From: Polycladomyces abyssicola
Lineage (GTDB): Bacteria; Bacillota; Bacilli; Thermoactinomycetales; JIR-001
Length of the DNA stretch: 64,000 nucleotides
NCBI RefSeq assembly: GCF_018326425.1
Contig: NZ_AP024601.1
Coordinates: 1,104,001-1,168,000 of the forward strand
Reading direction: 5' to 3'
Position 1 is the first letter of the stretch; each line of letters starts with the position of its first letter. Both the position numbers and the translations under genes were made by a program. The notes beneath the pieces are model-generated. The model was not told the origin of the DNA and made no database searches. It saw only the letters and a list, made by a program, of their open reading frames with translations. This document shows positions 48,672-58,630 of the stretch, in pieces.

Positions 48672-48883
48672 ATGAGTTGGAGTTATGGTTATGGCTTTGG
48701 AATGGACTTCGTCGACTCTTGATTTTCCTGTTGGTTATCGCCACCATCTTTGTATTTGCCGGAATAGGTTTTGGTTATAAAGAGCGAGCGGGAAAACCCA
48801 GCCCTTCAGGTTTGGAAAGCGAGCGTCGGACGAGGGAGGGCTTAAGCTCTCTTGCAAGTTCGACAGAATTTTGGTACAATTAA
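48672..48883 (+). pseudogene. YjcZ-type small sporulation protein, frameshifted
   Basis: After an AAAGGGGGG ribosome site, ATG 48672 reads MSWSYGYGFGMDFV, the Gly/Tyr-rich start typical of YjcZ-family proteins. The expected following membrane helix (LLIFLLVIATIFVFAGIGFGY) lies in another frame just downstream near 48717. A one-base change would join them. Alternatively the second frame is a separate ORF starting at 48635. Confidence 0.4.
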
Positions 48884-48889
48884 ATATAA

Positions 48890-49056
48890 ATAGAGAAGCG
48901 AGAAAACACTTAAAACTACTTTGCGAGCGAAATCTCGATAAACTAAAATCACTAGGCTTGGACGAAGCCATCGTGGATGGATGTGGGTTGCCACGCCAGA
49001 TGAAGCGAGAAGCCTACGGCTTTAGCCGTGTGGGGCAAGTCACTAAAACGAGATAA
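48890..49056 (+). mobile_element. 3' remnant of an IS200/IS605-type element
   Basis: A coding fragment (KLKSLGLDEAIVDGCGLPRQ followed by MKREAYGF) resembles the C-terminal end of OrfB/TnpB proteins, which often end in KQEA-type motifs. It is followed by a small ACGGCT-TT-AGCCGT hairpin near 49016-49032, like the right-end hairpins of IS605 elements. The rest of the element is absent. The identification rests on pattern recall. Confidence 0.4.
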
Positions 49057-49103
49057 AGTAAGTGGATCAACGGCACACACTTACTTTTGGTGGCTTATTA
49101 CCT

Positions 49104-49144
49104 GACAAACAAGCTACATTCGGTAGCTTGTTTGTCATTTTTTT
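49104..49144 (+). terminator. Strong intrinsic terminator
   Basis: GACAAACAAGCTAC-ATTCG-GTAGCTTGTTTGTC forms a 14-bp perfect stem followed by ATTTTTTT. It lies at the end of the mobile-element remnant. Confidence 0.88.
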
Positions 49145-49172
49145 AGAAGGTCCCGTCTGGTACATCTTTGTT

Positions 49173-49340
49173 TTATTCGTCCTCTCGTAGAAAAGAATCG
49201 GCTTGTTCGGCGGCTTCTTCTTCTGACTGAAAATCAAACAGACGGTGCATCTCGTGAATCACTTTCCAAATCTCATCTTTGGAATACCCTAAGTTCTTTA
49301 ATGCCAATGTTGCATAACCGATTACGTGATTATGGTTCAC
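49173..49340 (-). CDS. Small acidic protein, unrecognised
   Basis: A 55-residue product from GTG 49340 has an amphipathic N-terminal half (YATLALKNLGYSKDEIWKVI) and a Glu-rich C-terminus (FQSEEEAAEQADSFLRE). AAAGGGG lies ten bases upstream. The smooth codon usage and helical pattern make it a likely real gene. No family is recognised; size and charge resemble small regulatory or anti-factor proteins. Confidence 0.5.
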   Translation of the reverse strand: MNHNHVIGYATLALKNLGYSKDEIWKVIHEMHRLFDFQSEEEAAEQADSFLREDE

Positions 49341-49489
49341 GGATACCGATCCCCTTTACAATGTTGATCAGTCCTATTTTGAGCAGAAAACGTGTTTTCG
49401 AATACGTGAAGGTCCCCGATTCAGTGTAATTGGCACAGCTTCATAGCCCATTTTGCCGGGATCGTGAAGGTCGCTCACCTGGAAAAACA

Positions 49490-49520
49490 ACGCCCCCATA
49501 CAAGGGGGTAATTTTTTTTA
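49490..49520 (+). terminator. Weak hairpin with T run ahead of the fusion gene
   Basis: CCCCC and GGGGG arms with an ATACAA loop are followed by TAATTTTTTTT. The stem is short. A TTGTCA...TATTAT promoter pair (18-base spacer) lies just downstream at about 49540-49570. Confidence 0.4.
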
Positions 49521-49627
49521 AAAAATTGCGCCAAAACCCTTGTCAAAGTGTAATGATGCTTTGTATTATAACAGTAAGATATAATCAGGAGTTGTTATAA
49601 AACAATCCGGTGGAAGGGGCATCATCC

Positions 49628-52204
49628 ATGACCACTCATACTTCTACGCATAGAAAAGCCGTCTCTGTTGCCTTCGATTCGGATGGGCGTGCATCGCTCC
49701 AAGTCGTTCGCTCGGGAAATCCAGTCCACGCCAAAACCAGAATCCGACCGCAAGTGAATACTACTGACCATTTTCGGCTGATGGAATGGGAAGTTTCACC
49801 CGGTCGTACGATTGCTGTGTTGTCGCCTACATCCGGGTCGTCCGACTCATCCGCCATCGAGGAATGGGTACGATGGATGAGGCAACTGGCAGCACGGGAT
49901 GAACTGAAAGTATTGATCCTCGCCTGCCATGGCGGTCGTTTCCTGTTTTCCTCCAGCCATCTTCAAGAGAAGTGGCAGTCCTTCGAGGCGGGATTGGAAT
50001 TGATGGAACGGATGAACAAGTCATTGATAGCAGCGGTGGACGGGACGGTCTCTGGGATTGGTTGCGCAGTTGCCCTATGTACGCACGCAGTCGTGGCAAG
50101 CGAATCGGCACGTTTTATCCTGCCGGCAGGAACGGGTGTCATTCAGCGTCTGGTAAGAATCGCCCACTTGCAAAAAGGAGCTGACGGCCTCGTTCGAGCT
50201 GTCACCTGGCTTTGCTCCGATCGTGCGATAACGGCGCGGGAAGCGGAGGAAATGGGATGGGTAGACCAATGTTGTGAAGGAGAAGCCTTGCCGTTGGCGG
50301 TTGCTTGGGCAAAAGCGGCGGCTGCGGCAGGACAGGGGCCGCTTGCCGAAGCGTTTATCCGCCGCAGGGCGTGGCGAAACGATTGGGAGCGCCCAAGGCC
50401 GTTCACCATACTGGGCAGACAAGAGCGGGAACGAATCATCGCAGGAATACGAGATCAGGATACACAATTGAAAGAAATCCTGTCCTTGATTCAAACCGGC
50501 TATGAACAAGGATTTTCGACGGGGTTGGTTCATGAACGGAAATGGTGGGCTGCACGAACCCAACGGCCGGAAGCCAATCAGTCCCCGCAATGGAGCTATA
50601 CCGTTCGGTCATTGACACAGGAGGAAGAAGAGCAGTGGATTCGCGAAGGTCAGTTGCTTCCTCCCGATTCCCCTTTTTACCCGGGTATCTCACCGGTTCC
50701 GTCCTGGCAATACCGGACAACGGATCCGGTGACGGTGATCCCCGTACGTAGGCCCGGTCCGAGAGAAGTGTTGGTGTATGTATTGTCACGTGGGGCCAAT
50801 TGCTCCGGCTTGGTGGTGGAGACAGGGCGAACAGTAAGGGAGGAAAAGGAGATCCATGCAGGAGATGCGGTGATCGTCATCCCCGGAGGTTTACAAGAAA
50901 TGGAAGGACAGTTTGTAACGGTAGGAGCGGAACAGGTATTTCCCAAACCGGTCAATCTGTCTTTTGCGGAGGCAGCCAATTTGTTGCCGTGGATGATGGC
51001 CCACCGCATTACTCGTCATCGGGAAAGAGGACGCGTCTGGATCGACGGTTTGGAGGAAAGTGCGGCGCTGGCTTGTTACACCTTGGTTCAACATGATGAA
51101 GGGAAGGTGACGGTGATGACGTCGTCGGATCGGGAGAGGCGGATGACGGAGGAAAGGAATGCCGAGGCATTGGATCTGCGTCATTTACGTTACCGCGGTG
51201 TTTTCACCAAAATCCCAGCCGACTCCTCTACTTGGCGCAGGTGGGAGGAGCTGGGGAAAAAGGTGATTGAGGATTTTCGGTGTCGCAATCATGGGGAGCT
51301 AGCAGATTGGACCGCTACTTTCTATGGAGAACGCACATTCGGAAGAGCTTACCAACTGTTGAAGGACGGCGGACTCTTGGTGGTGGCGGGTGCCCGTGAA
51401 GGGGAACAGCTGACGTTTATCGGGAAAAGGGGAGAGCGCTCACCTTCTACCTTTCTGAAGCGAGCCGGTGAGTCGGTCGTCTTGTACTACGGAATGGGTC
51501 TGCGTCGGGATGAAGTGATGGACCCGTTCGGTTGGCGGGTGATCCAAGTTGCCGAGCAGCGTCAGGATCGGTTGGTCATCATCACCCAATCCGAAGCGCA
51601 GAAACGGTGGCTGAAAGGTCGACTCGGTGACCATGTGGCGGGAATCATCAGCATCGAGGAGTGCGCTGCCTCTTGGCCGGGAGAATTTGATTGGCCCCCT
51701 TCTGTTCCCTATTTGCCGAACCCTTCCGAACGGAAAAAGGATTGGCTGTTGACGCGACAACTGTTCGAACGACGGACGATTCGTCCCTTGCGCGCCGTGA
51801 TCGGTGAACACTTACGTACGATGCAAAATCCGGAGGGGTATGCGGACGTGGTGGTGGACCGGGCGGATCACGATGCTTTGGGGATCAGCCTGTATTTGGT
51901 CAAGCCGAAGTCGGGACGTGTCGTTTTTGGTGAGAATATGGCCGGCAAACGGTACAGTTTTTACGCTTCCACCATGATGGAACCGGAGCGGCGAATCGTC
52001 ACACCGTCAGCGACCATCGTCGGATGCGGACTTCCCGATACCGAAGATGTGCAACGTGTGTTGGAATGGATGGAAAACGGAGTGTTCCGGAAAGAGCGTC
52101 GTCTCATAATGGCGGAAACGGAACACAGAGGTATGGCCACAACCGTGTTAGCCGATCTCCACACGGTGGATCAACTATATGAAGCGTGGAGTTCGCAGTG
52201 TTGA
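49628..52204 (+). CDS. Fusion of crotonase-like and medium-chain reductase-like domains
   Basis: The 858-residue protein joins two enzyme folds. Residues of about 55-250 resemble enoyl-CoA hydratase/isomerase (LKVLILACHGGRFLF, SLIAAVDGTVSGIGCAVALC, TAREAEEMGWVDQCC). Residues of about 350-858 resemble crotonyl-CoA reductase/MDR dehydrogenases (GPREVLVYVLSRGANCSG, HAGDAVIVIPGG, DLHTVDQLYEAW). The crotonase oxyanion-hole and acid residues are not clearly conserved, nor is a clean GxGxxG in the reductase. A role in acyl-CoA or polyketide-like metabolism is possible. ATG 49628 has GGAAGGGG upstream. It stands alone, with promoter and terminator. Confidence 0.65.
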   Translation: MTTHTSTHRKAVSVAFDSDGRASLQVVRSGNPVHAKTRIRPQVNTTDHFRLMEWEVSPGRTIAVLSPTSGSSDSSAIEEWVRWMRQLAARDELKVLILACHGGRFLFSSSHLQEKWQSFEAGLELMERMNKSLIAAVDGTVSGIGCAVALCTHAVVASESARFILPAGTGVIQRLVRIAHLQKGADGLVRAVTWLCSDRAITAREAEEMGWVDQCCEGEALPLAVAWAKAAAAAGQGPLAEAFIRRRAWRNDWERPRPFTILGRQERERIIAGIRDQDTQLKEILSLIQTGYEQGFSTGLVHERKWWAARTQRPEANQSPQWSYTVRSLTQEEEEQWIREGQLLPPDSPFYPGISPVPSWQYRTTDPVTVIPVRRPGPREVLVYVLSRGANCSGLVVETGRTVREEKEIHAGDAVIVIPGGLQEMEGQFVTVGAEQVFPKPVNLSFAEAANLLPWMMAHRITRHRERGRVWIDGLEESAALACYTLVQHDEGKVTVMTSSDRERRMTEERNAEALDLRHLRYRGVFTKIPADSSTWRRWEELGKKVIEDFRCRNHGELADWTATFYGERTFGRAYQLLKDGGLLVVAGAREGEQLTFIGKRGERSPSTFLKRAGESVVLYYGMGLRRDEVMDPFGWRVIQVAEQRQDRLVIITQSEAQKRWLKGRLGDHVAGIISIEECAASWPGEFDWPPSVPYLPNPSERKKDWLLTRQLFERRTIRPLRAVIGEHLRTMQNPEGYADVVVDRADHDALGISLYLVKPKSGRVVFGENMAGKRYSFYASTMMEPERRIVTPSATIVGCGLPDTEDVQRVLEWMENGVFRKERRLIMAETEHRGMATTVLADLHTVDQLYEAWSSQC

Positions 52205-52278
52205 TACTTCATGAGGATTGGCCGGTGAATTCGGGAGACAATCTCTACCCGAACACCGGTCATTTCAAAAATTCGGAC

Positions 52279-52315
52279 AAAAAAGACCCGACATCCCAGT
52301 ACGGGTGCTGGGTCT
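52279..52315 (-). terminator. Terminator for the HTH-TPR regulator gene
   Basis: On the minus strand AGACCCAGCACCCGT and the matching ACTGGGATGTCGGGTCT form a hairpin with internal bulges, followed by TTTTTTG. Confidence 0.7.
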
Positions 52316-52377
52316 ACTATGTATGTTGAACTGAAATCGTATTCGCTGCCATTACCTCCAAAAAGGTGCGGGTATTG

Positions 52378-53712
52378 TTACATGATTTCGCCGTAATCCT
52401 CTTCATTGTGGCCCGCTTCCAAATCTGCAGTAATCTCATACATGTTTTCCAACAGAATGAGGAAGTCCTCTTGGCTTTTGTTTCGTGCAACCTTCGCCAA
52501 GCGGAACAATGCTTTTTGTTGAAGGAACTTGTTTTGGTACTTGCGGGAGATGTCCAACGATTGGCTGAAAAAGTGTGCAGCCTCTTCAGTGTTGCCCCGT
52601 TTCAGGTGGTAATCTCCCATTACCAAACAGGCGGCGGTGGTGGAGATGGCATCGCTGGACCGGTCGCTCAGCCGGATCGCCGTGGAGAGGGCATCGTGGG
52701 CTTTTTCCAGCAAATCCTGATGCATGTACAGGAGGCCCAGTTTGGTGTAGGTGGTGACCAGTACGTTTTTGGAGCGGACATATCGTCCCAGTTTGAGAGC
52801 GGTTTTGAAACAGCTCTCGGCACAGGACCAATCCCCCTTGGCAGAATAGACACTGCCAAGGCTAGACCACAAATCGAAGAGCTGGTCGATATGCTGGTTC
52901 AACTGCGCTTTCTCAATCCCTTCCAATGCCACTTTGACCGCTTCGTCGTACATTTTGATCTTTCGAAGAATGTTGACCTTGGTCTCCCGCAGACGGAGTG
53001 CGGCGGTAGAGTCCATGTGTTCGATTTGGCTCCATACATCTTCCATCACTTTCATCGCTTCCCCCAACCGGCCAAGTCGTTCGAGGTAAGCAGCTTTGTT
53101 GGCAGCGGCGATGTATTTGATCTGTGTACGTTCTCCTTCCTCGGTAAATGTCTTGAGAGCGCTTTCGGCAAATTGAAGGGCTTGCTCGAGATGGTTCTGT
53201 CTGTAACTGCAGACGCTCAATTCACAGAATGCTGCGGCTTCGATGTTGTATTTTTCTTCCGTCTTGTATTGATTGGCCAGTCGGATTGCATTGTACAGTG
53301 CTTTCTCCGCTTTTTTCCAGTTTTCGTCGGCGACATGACATTTTCCTTTCAAATAGTGTACAGTGGGTGCAAATTTGTGATCGTCCCCGATATTCAAGTC
53401 GTCCAATTCCGTTAACAGTTCGCGGCTGTCGCCGTACCCGATGGAGGATTCAATCGCCATCAACCGGATCAGCAATTTGTTGTCCCTGTGCGTTTCACTT
53501 TCCAATAATTGCGGGATCTGTTCCAGCGTCAGTCCCAGTTTGTCCAGCAGGTACATTATTTTATCGGGACTGACATGAGGAACGCCGCGCTCGATGTTGC
53601 TCACTGTGGCAGGTGAGATGTTTTCGTCGGCCAGGTCCTCAAGACGCAGGTTTTTGTTTTTGCGTACCTTCCGAATCACATCGCCGATTTGGATCACGTC
53701 GATTTCTTTCAT
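52378..53712 (-). CDS. HTH-XRE and TPR-domain regulator
   Basis: The 444-residue protein has an N-terminal XRE DNA-binding domain (IGDVIRKVRKNKNLRLEDLA, NISPATVSNIERG) and a long C-terminal array of TPR-like helices (WKKAEKALYNAIRLA, LEKAHDALSTAIRLS, TEEAAHFFSQSLDISRKY). This layout is that of RRNPP-type regulators such as PlcR, NprR and ComR, which bind signalling peptides. No peptide gene is evident next to it, so the ligand, if any, must be encoded elsewhere. The ATG at 53712 follows an AAGGAGAG site. Confidence 0.82.
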   Translation of the reverse strand: MKEIDVIQIGDVIRKVRKNKNLRLEDLADENISPATVSNIERGVPHVSPDKIMYLLDKLGLTLEQIPQLLESETHRDNKLLIRLMAIESSIGYGDSRELLTELDDLNIGDDHKFAPTVHYLKGKCHVADENWKKAEKALYNAIRLANQYKTEEKYNIEAAAFCELSVCSYRQNHLEQALQFAESALKTFTEEGERTQIKYIAAANKAAYLERLGRLGEAMKVMEDVWSQIEHMDSTAALRLRETKVNILRKIKMYDEAVKVALEGIEKAQLNQHIDQLFDLWSSLGSVYSAKGDWSCAESCFKTALKLGRYVRSKNVLVTTYTKLGLLYMHQDLLEKAHDALSTAIRLSDRSSDAISTTAACLVMGDYHLKRGNTEEAAHFFSQSLDISRKYQNKFLQQKALFRLAKVARNKSQEDFLILLENMYEITADLEAGHNEEDYGEIM

Positions 53713-53867
53713 CAAATTCTCTCCTTAGAAAAAACGATTTGATTAATAATTCTATCATATCATTTGACGGAAAAGTGTGAAATAAATTTTCAAACGCACA
53801 CGGCTCCGAACTTCTCGCCGTGATGGAGGTGGGATCAGAGCCGTGTGGATTTCAAAGTGTGTACTTG

Positions 53868-55694
53868 TTAACCTTCTTTTTTTACCGCTTGTGCGCGTTT
53901 TCGTTCGCTTTTGGTCAGGTAGCGTTTACGTAAACGGAAAGCGACAGGTGTTACTTCCAACAATTCATCATCCGCCAAATATTCGATGGCATCATCCAAA
54001 CTCATTTTACGCGGCGGTTCCAGACGAAGGGCGTCGTCCGATCCGGCGGCCCGGAAGTTGGTCAGTTGCTTTTTCTTGCATACGTTGACTTCCAGATCCG
54101 TTTCCCGGATATGCTGGCCGACAATCATGCCTTCGTACACTTCGGTATTGGGTTCGATAAACAACTGACCGCGATCTTGGGCGGCATGAAGCCCGTAGGT
54201 GGTGGCCACACCCGATTCCCATGCAATCAACGATCCGAAATTGCGGGTCTGAATCTCACCTACGTACGGCTCGTAACCAGCGAACAAGGTGTTCATCACC
54301 CCTTCGCCGCGTGTGGCGGTGAGGAATTGCTGGCGGAAGCCGATCAAGCCCCGGGTAGGAACGAGATACTGAAGGAATACCATTCCGTCCTCGCGGATTT
54401 GCATATCCTGCATCCGTCCCTTTCGTTGGCCGAGGAGTTCAACAACGGCCCCCTGATGCTCACTGGTCACTTCAATTTCCACCGTCTCAAAGGGTTCGTA
54501 CAACTGGCCGTCAATCCGCTTCATGATGACTTCCGGTTTGCTGACCTGAAATTCGTAACCCTCCCGGCGCATATTTTCAATCATGATGCCGAGATGAAGC
54601 TCGCCCCGACCGGCCACGAGAAAGACGTCCGGTGAGTCCGTGTCGGAGACGCGCAGGGCCACATCCCTGGCCGCCTCCAGATAGAGGCGCTCCCGGAGTT
54701 TGCGGGAGGTGACGTATTTGCCTTCCCGTCCGGCGAACGGGCTGGTATTCACTCCGATCGTGACGCGCAGGGTGGGTTCTTCCACTTTGATCGGAGGCAG
54801 TGGTCGCGGATCATCAGGGTCGGCGATCGTGTCCCCGATTCCGACATCACCCAATCCCGTCAAGGCGATGATATCCCCGGCCGTGGCTTCCTCCACTTCG
54901 ATCCGGTTTAGCCCGCGATGCGTAAATACCTGTGCGACTTTGAGCGGTTGGGAAGTCCCGTCCGCCCGCATCCACAAGACATTTTGGTTGCGGCGGATGG
55001 TTCCGCTGTTCAATCGTCCGATCACGATTTTCCCTTTGTATTCGTCGTAGCCCATCAATGTCGCCTGCAGTTGCGTCGGACCTGACGGGTCGACGTCCGG
55101 TGCGGGAAGATCGGCTACGATCCGTTCAAACAGTGGCTTTAGCGTCTCCGCCAAACGGTCCGGTTCCGTCCCGGCCCATCCCTTGATCGCACTGGTGTAG
55201 ATCACGGAAAAGTCAGCTTGTTCATCCGTCGCACCCAGATCGACGAACAAATCAAACGTCTCATTGACCACTTCTTCCGGCCGTGCGTTGGGTCGGTCGA
55301 TTTTGTTGACGACGACGATCGCTTTGTGACCCCGCTCCAGGGCTTTGCGCAACACGAACCGGGTCTGCGGCATGGGACCTTCCACCGCGTCGACCAAAAG
55401 CAGCACCCCGTCCACCATGTTCATGACACGTTCCACTTCGCCGCCGAAATCGGCGTGCCCCGGCGTGTCGACGATGTTGATTTTGATCCCTTTGTATTCG
55501 ATGGCGGTATTTTTGGAAAGGATGGTGATCCCCCGCTCCCGTTCCAGTGCATTGGAATCCATCACACGTTCCGCCACCTGTTGATTTTCGCGGAAAATAC
55601 GGCTTTGTTTCAGCATGGCGTCGACCAATGTAGTTTTGCCGTGGTCGACGTGTGCGATGATAGCGATATTGCGAATCTGATTCGGTTGTTTCAT
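53868..55694 (-). CDS. typA: Ribosome-associated translational GTPase TypA/BipA
   Basis: TypA is a ribosome-binding GTPase of the EF-G class that supports growth under stress and 50S assembly. The 608-residue protein has G1 AHVDHGKTT near residue 14-22, the switch region RERGITI, G3 [13 protein letters not shown]4 [10 protein letters not shown] and the BipA C-terminal domain. I chose the ATG at 55694; a TTG at 55703 and a longer reading from 56183 are less convincing. A 9-bp inverted repeat with a long loop (ACACGGCTC/GAGCCGTGT, 53797-53846) lies after the stop. Confidence 0.95.
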   Translation of the reverse strand: MKQPNQIRNIAIIAHVDHGKTTLVDAMLKQSRIFRENQQVAERVMDSNALERERGITILSKNTAIEYKGIKINIVDTPGHADFGGEVERVMNMVDGVLLLVDAVEGPMPQTRFVLRKALERGHKAIVVVNKIDRPNARPEEVVNETFDLFVDLGATDEQADFSVIYTSAIKGWAGTEPDRLAETLKPLFERIVADLPAPDVDPSGPTQLQATLMGYDEYKGKIVIGRLNSGTIRRNQNVLWMRADGTSQPLKVAQVFTHRGLNRIEVEEATAGDIIALTGLGDVGIGDTIADPDDPRPLPPIKVEEPTLRVTIGVNTSPFAGREGKYVTSRKLRERLYLEAARDVALRVSDTDSPDVFLVAGRGELHLGIMIENMRREGYEFQVSKPEVIMKRIDGQLYEPFETVEIEVTSEHQGAVVELLGQRKGRMQDMQIREDGMVFLQYLVPTRGLIGFRQQFLTATRGEGVMNTLFAGYEPYVGEIQTRNFGSLIAWESGVATTYGLHAAQDRGQLFIEPNTEVYEGMIVGQHIRETDLEVNVCKKKQLTNFRAAGSDDALRLEPPRKMSLDDAIEYLADDELLEVTPVAFRLRKRYLTKSERKRAQAVKKEG

Positions 55695-55913
55695 GTCCGT
55701 CAAGGGGTTGTCCCCTGTTCCTCCTCCACTGCCAAAATAGCGGATTTCACTAAATGACATGGTATCACACGAGAACGACACTCCGCCATAGGTAATCAGG
55801 TTAAAGGAGATGAAAGGAATAAACGGACTGTGAAATGTATACAAATCAAAAATACCCGGAGATTGATCAGACGTACCCTTGAATGAATCGATCCGGGAAA
55901 GGTGGAATGGGAT

Positions 55914-56438
55914 ATGGAGCCGAACCGTCAAAAGCGGATCGTGATTCGGGAAGCGGAAAGAAAGGATGCCACAGGCATTCTTTCCTGCCTGCGACAAGCG
56001 GCGATGGAGTCGGATTTTTTGACATCGGAACCGGACGAGATGAATTTGACGGTGGAACAGGAGGAGCGATTCATCGCAGAGATGGCTTCTCGTTCCAATG
56101 CATTGTTTTTGGTGGCCGAAGCACAGGAAGGGATCGTGGGCACCTTGACCTTTACCGGAGGTTTCACACGACGAACCAGGCATGTGGGAGAGGCGGGGGC
56201 TGCCGTTTTGCGGGATTATTGGGGATACGGAATTGGTACGAAATTGATTCAGGTACTAGTGGACTGGTGTCCTCGGGCGGGGATTCGGAAGATTAACGGG
56301 AGAACGCGCTTGGATAACGTACGGGGCATCCGTCTGTGTGAAAAGATGGGGTTTCAAGGGGAAGGTGTGTTAAAAAGGGAGCTGCAGATCGATGGGCGGT
56401 TTTATGACTTTGTGTTGCTCGGCCGTCTGATTGACTAA
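55914..56438 (+). CDS. GNAT-family N-acetyltransferase
   Basis: The 174-residue protein has the GNAT fold, with the acetyl-CoA motif [20 protein letters not shown] and the later [20 protein letters not shown]. Substrate is unknown; similar proteins modify antibiotics, peptides or ribosomal proteins. I chose ATG 55914, with AAAGGTGG upstream, over a GTG at 55902. Confidence 0.85.
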   Translation: MEPNRQKRIVIREAERKDATGILSCLRQAAMESDFLTSEPDEMNLTVEQEERFIAEMASRSNALFLVAEAQEGIVGTLTFTGGFTRRTRHVGEAGAAVLRDYWGYGIGTKLIQVLVDWCPRAGIRKINGRTRLDNVRGIRLCEKMGFQGEGVLKRELQIDGRFYDFVLLGRLID

Positions 56439-56656
56439 AAGAGGATATGGGCATTATCATTCAATGTTAAAAAAGAACCCAGGAGAAACTCCTGAGATTG
56501 GCCAAATCCTTAGAAAGCGGTATCTTTCCTAGTTGTGAAATAAGCGTTGAAGTATTGAACTTTCTAGCTAATATACATATATGATGTGGAATAGTTGACA
56601 GAGTGGTTGATCAAAGTTTTCTATACCCAACTCTTTACAACCATTCAAATTTTTTG

Positions 56657-56672
56657 TACAATTGCAATTGTA
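56657..56672. promoter_or_regulatory. TACAATTG/CAATTGTA palindromic operator
   Basis: A perfect 16-bp palindrome lies 26 bases before the leader-peptide ATG. It resembles OhrR/MarR-type operators (TACAATT-AATTGTA). No MarR gene is adjacent. Confidence 0.45.
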
Positions 56673-56697
56673 TCTTTCGTGAAGGGAGGGTTGTGCC

Positions 56698-56772
56698 ATG
56701 CTACGGATGATGGGAAAAACCAATCAAAGGAAGCGAATGGCACAATACCGCCCTGATGGAATTCAAAACTGA
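56698..56772 (+). CDS. Putative leader peptide of the ABC exporter operon
   Basis: A 24-residue reading frame starts at ATG 56698 with a strong GAAGGGAGGG site. Its sequence is basic (GKTNQRKRMAQYRP). It ends just before two hairpins, the second an intrinsic terminator, ahead of the exporter gene at 56865. The arrangement resembles the bmrB leader of B. subtilis bmrCD, where ribosome stalling on the leader lets transcription proceed past the terminator. The peptide sequence itself is not BmrB. Confidence 0.55.
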   Translation: MLRMMGKTNQRKRMAQYRPDGIQN

Positions 56773-56801
56773 AACGGCAATTTTGCCGGTTGCCGATCCA
56801 T

Positions 56802-56832
56802 CCACAGGTGCGTAGCGTGCCTGTGGTTTTTT
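56802..56832 (+). terminator. Attenuator terminator ahead of the ABC exporter
   Basis: CCACAGG and CCTGTGG form the base of a stem with a 11-base loop, followed by TTTTTTG. A smaller CGGCA-ATTT-TGCCG hairpin lies just upstream at 56775-56787. A GGCAC in the leader (56739-56743) can pair with GTGCC at 56817-56821, a possible antiterminator contact. Confidence 0.7.
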
Positions 56833-56864
56833 GTGCTTTTCATTCGTGGAGAGGGGGGGAGATC

Positions 56865-58630
56865 TTGCGAATTTTCCGGGAACTTGGTTGGTTTTTCCGT
56901 CAGGAAAAAAGGAGTTACGCCATCGGTGTGTTGACGCTGTTTCTGGTCGCGTTAATGGAACTGTTTCCTCCCTATGTGATCGGTGTGATTGTCGATGCCA
57001 TCGAAAGCGACACACGACTACCGGCATGATCGGGATGTGGATGATGTTGCTTGCGTTGTCCGGAGTGCTGATCTATCTCCTGCGTTACCTCTGGCGGGTG
57101 ATGTTGTTCGGGGCGTCCATGCGTCTGGGTAAATTGTTGCGTGAACGACTGTATCAGCATTTCACGAGTATGCCTCCCTCCTTTTTTCACCGCAGACGAA
57201 CGGGCGATTTGATGGCGCATGCCACCAACGACGTCAGCGCCGTGGAGCAAACGGCGGGTGAGGGTGTGCTGACCTTGGTGGATTCGCTGACATTGGGCAG
57301 TCTGGTGGTTTGTACGATGGCGTTCACGATTCACTGGAAACTGACGGTGATCGCCTTGTTGCCGTTGCCTGTGATGGCGTGGGCTGTCAGCCATTACGGT
57401 CGGTTGCTGCATGAGCGGTTTCACCGGGCGCAGGAGGCGTTTTCCACGATGAATGACAAAGTGCAGGAAAACATCTCCGGGGTGCGGGTAATCAAGGCGA
57501 TGGGGCTGGAAGAAGCGGAGACGGAGGCATTTCGTAAACTGACACACGATGTGGCGGAGAAAAATATCGCAGTAGCCCGGGTGGACGCCTTGTTTGAGCC
57601 TACCATCTCGGGAATCGTCGGTTTTTCATTTTTCCTGACGGTGGCTGTCGGTGCCTACTACGTCGTGAAGGGTGAGATCACTGTTGGTGAGTTGACTCAG
57701 TTTTCCATTTACCTGGGGCGGTTGATTTGGCCGATGTTGGCGTTCGGATGGCTGATCAACATTCTGGAGCGGGGAAGCGCTTCGTACGATCGGATTCGTT
57801 CGCTTTTGGAAGTGAAACCGGAGATCACCGACGAGCAGGCGACACTGGACCGGATTCATTCCACGGAGATGGAGGTGCACATCCACTCTTTCACCTACCC
57901 CGGGCAAACCTCTTCCGCGTTGCAACAGGTTCATTTGCAGGTTCGGCCCGGCCAGACAGTAGGGGTGGTGGGCAAGACGGGCAGCGGGAAATCCACATTG
58001 CTTCGTTTGTTGCTCAGAGAGTGGGACGTGACGGACGGTGTTATCCGATTAGGCGGGCATCCCTTGTCTGACTACCGTTTGGATGCTCTGCGGAGAACCA
58101 TTGGTTATGTGCCGCAAGATCACTTTCTTTTCTCGACTACAGTGGCGGAGAATATTGCTTTCGGCAAACCGGAAGCGACGCGAGAAGAGATCGAGGCCGC
58201 AGCCCGATTGGCCAACATTCACGAGGACATTCTCCGGTTTGATCGCGGCTACGAAACAATGGTAGGCGAGCGCGGCGTCACCTTGTCCGGCGGACAAAAG
58301 CAACGGATTTCCATTGCCCGCGCACTGTTGCTCGATCCGCCCGTTTTGATTCTGGATGATGCATTGTCTGCGGTGGATGCAGAGACCGAGCAAAACATTT
58401 TGCACGCGCTTCGCCGTCATCGAACCGATCGGACTACATGGATTGCCGCTCATCGGATGAGTGCGGTTGAACATGCCGACCTGATTCTTGTCCTGGATGG
58501 TGGAAAAGTCGCGGAGTCCGGCACGCACGATGAGTTGATGGCCCGCAGCGGATGGTATGCGATGATGCATCGGCGGCAGCAGATGGAGACGCTTGTGCAG
58601 AAGGGGGGACAGGCGAATGGTCTCTCGTAG
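56865..58630 (+). pseudogene. ABC exporter half-transporter, BmrC/YheI-like, frameshifted
   Basis: The 5' part encodes a membrane region (LRIFRELGWFFRQE, FLVALMELFPPYVIGVIVDA) from a TTG start with a GAGAGGGGGGAG site. After a frame change near 57010-57015 the rest of the transmembrane domain (SFFHRRRTGDLMAHATNDVS) and a nucleotide-binding domain follow (GKTGSGKST, LSGGQKQR, PVLILDDALSAVD). The Walker B Asp-Asp in place of Asp-Glu marks this subunit as the degenerate site of a heterodimer. It resembles YheI (BmrC). The gap is either a pseudogene lesion or a sequencing error. Confidence 0.75.

Noticed and set aside
52366-53415. Plus-strand reading frame of 349 codons
   Set aside because: It is the antisense shadow of the HTH-TPR regulator.
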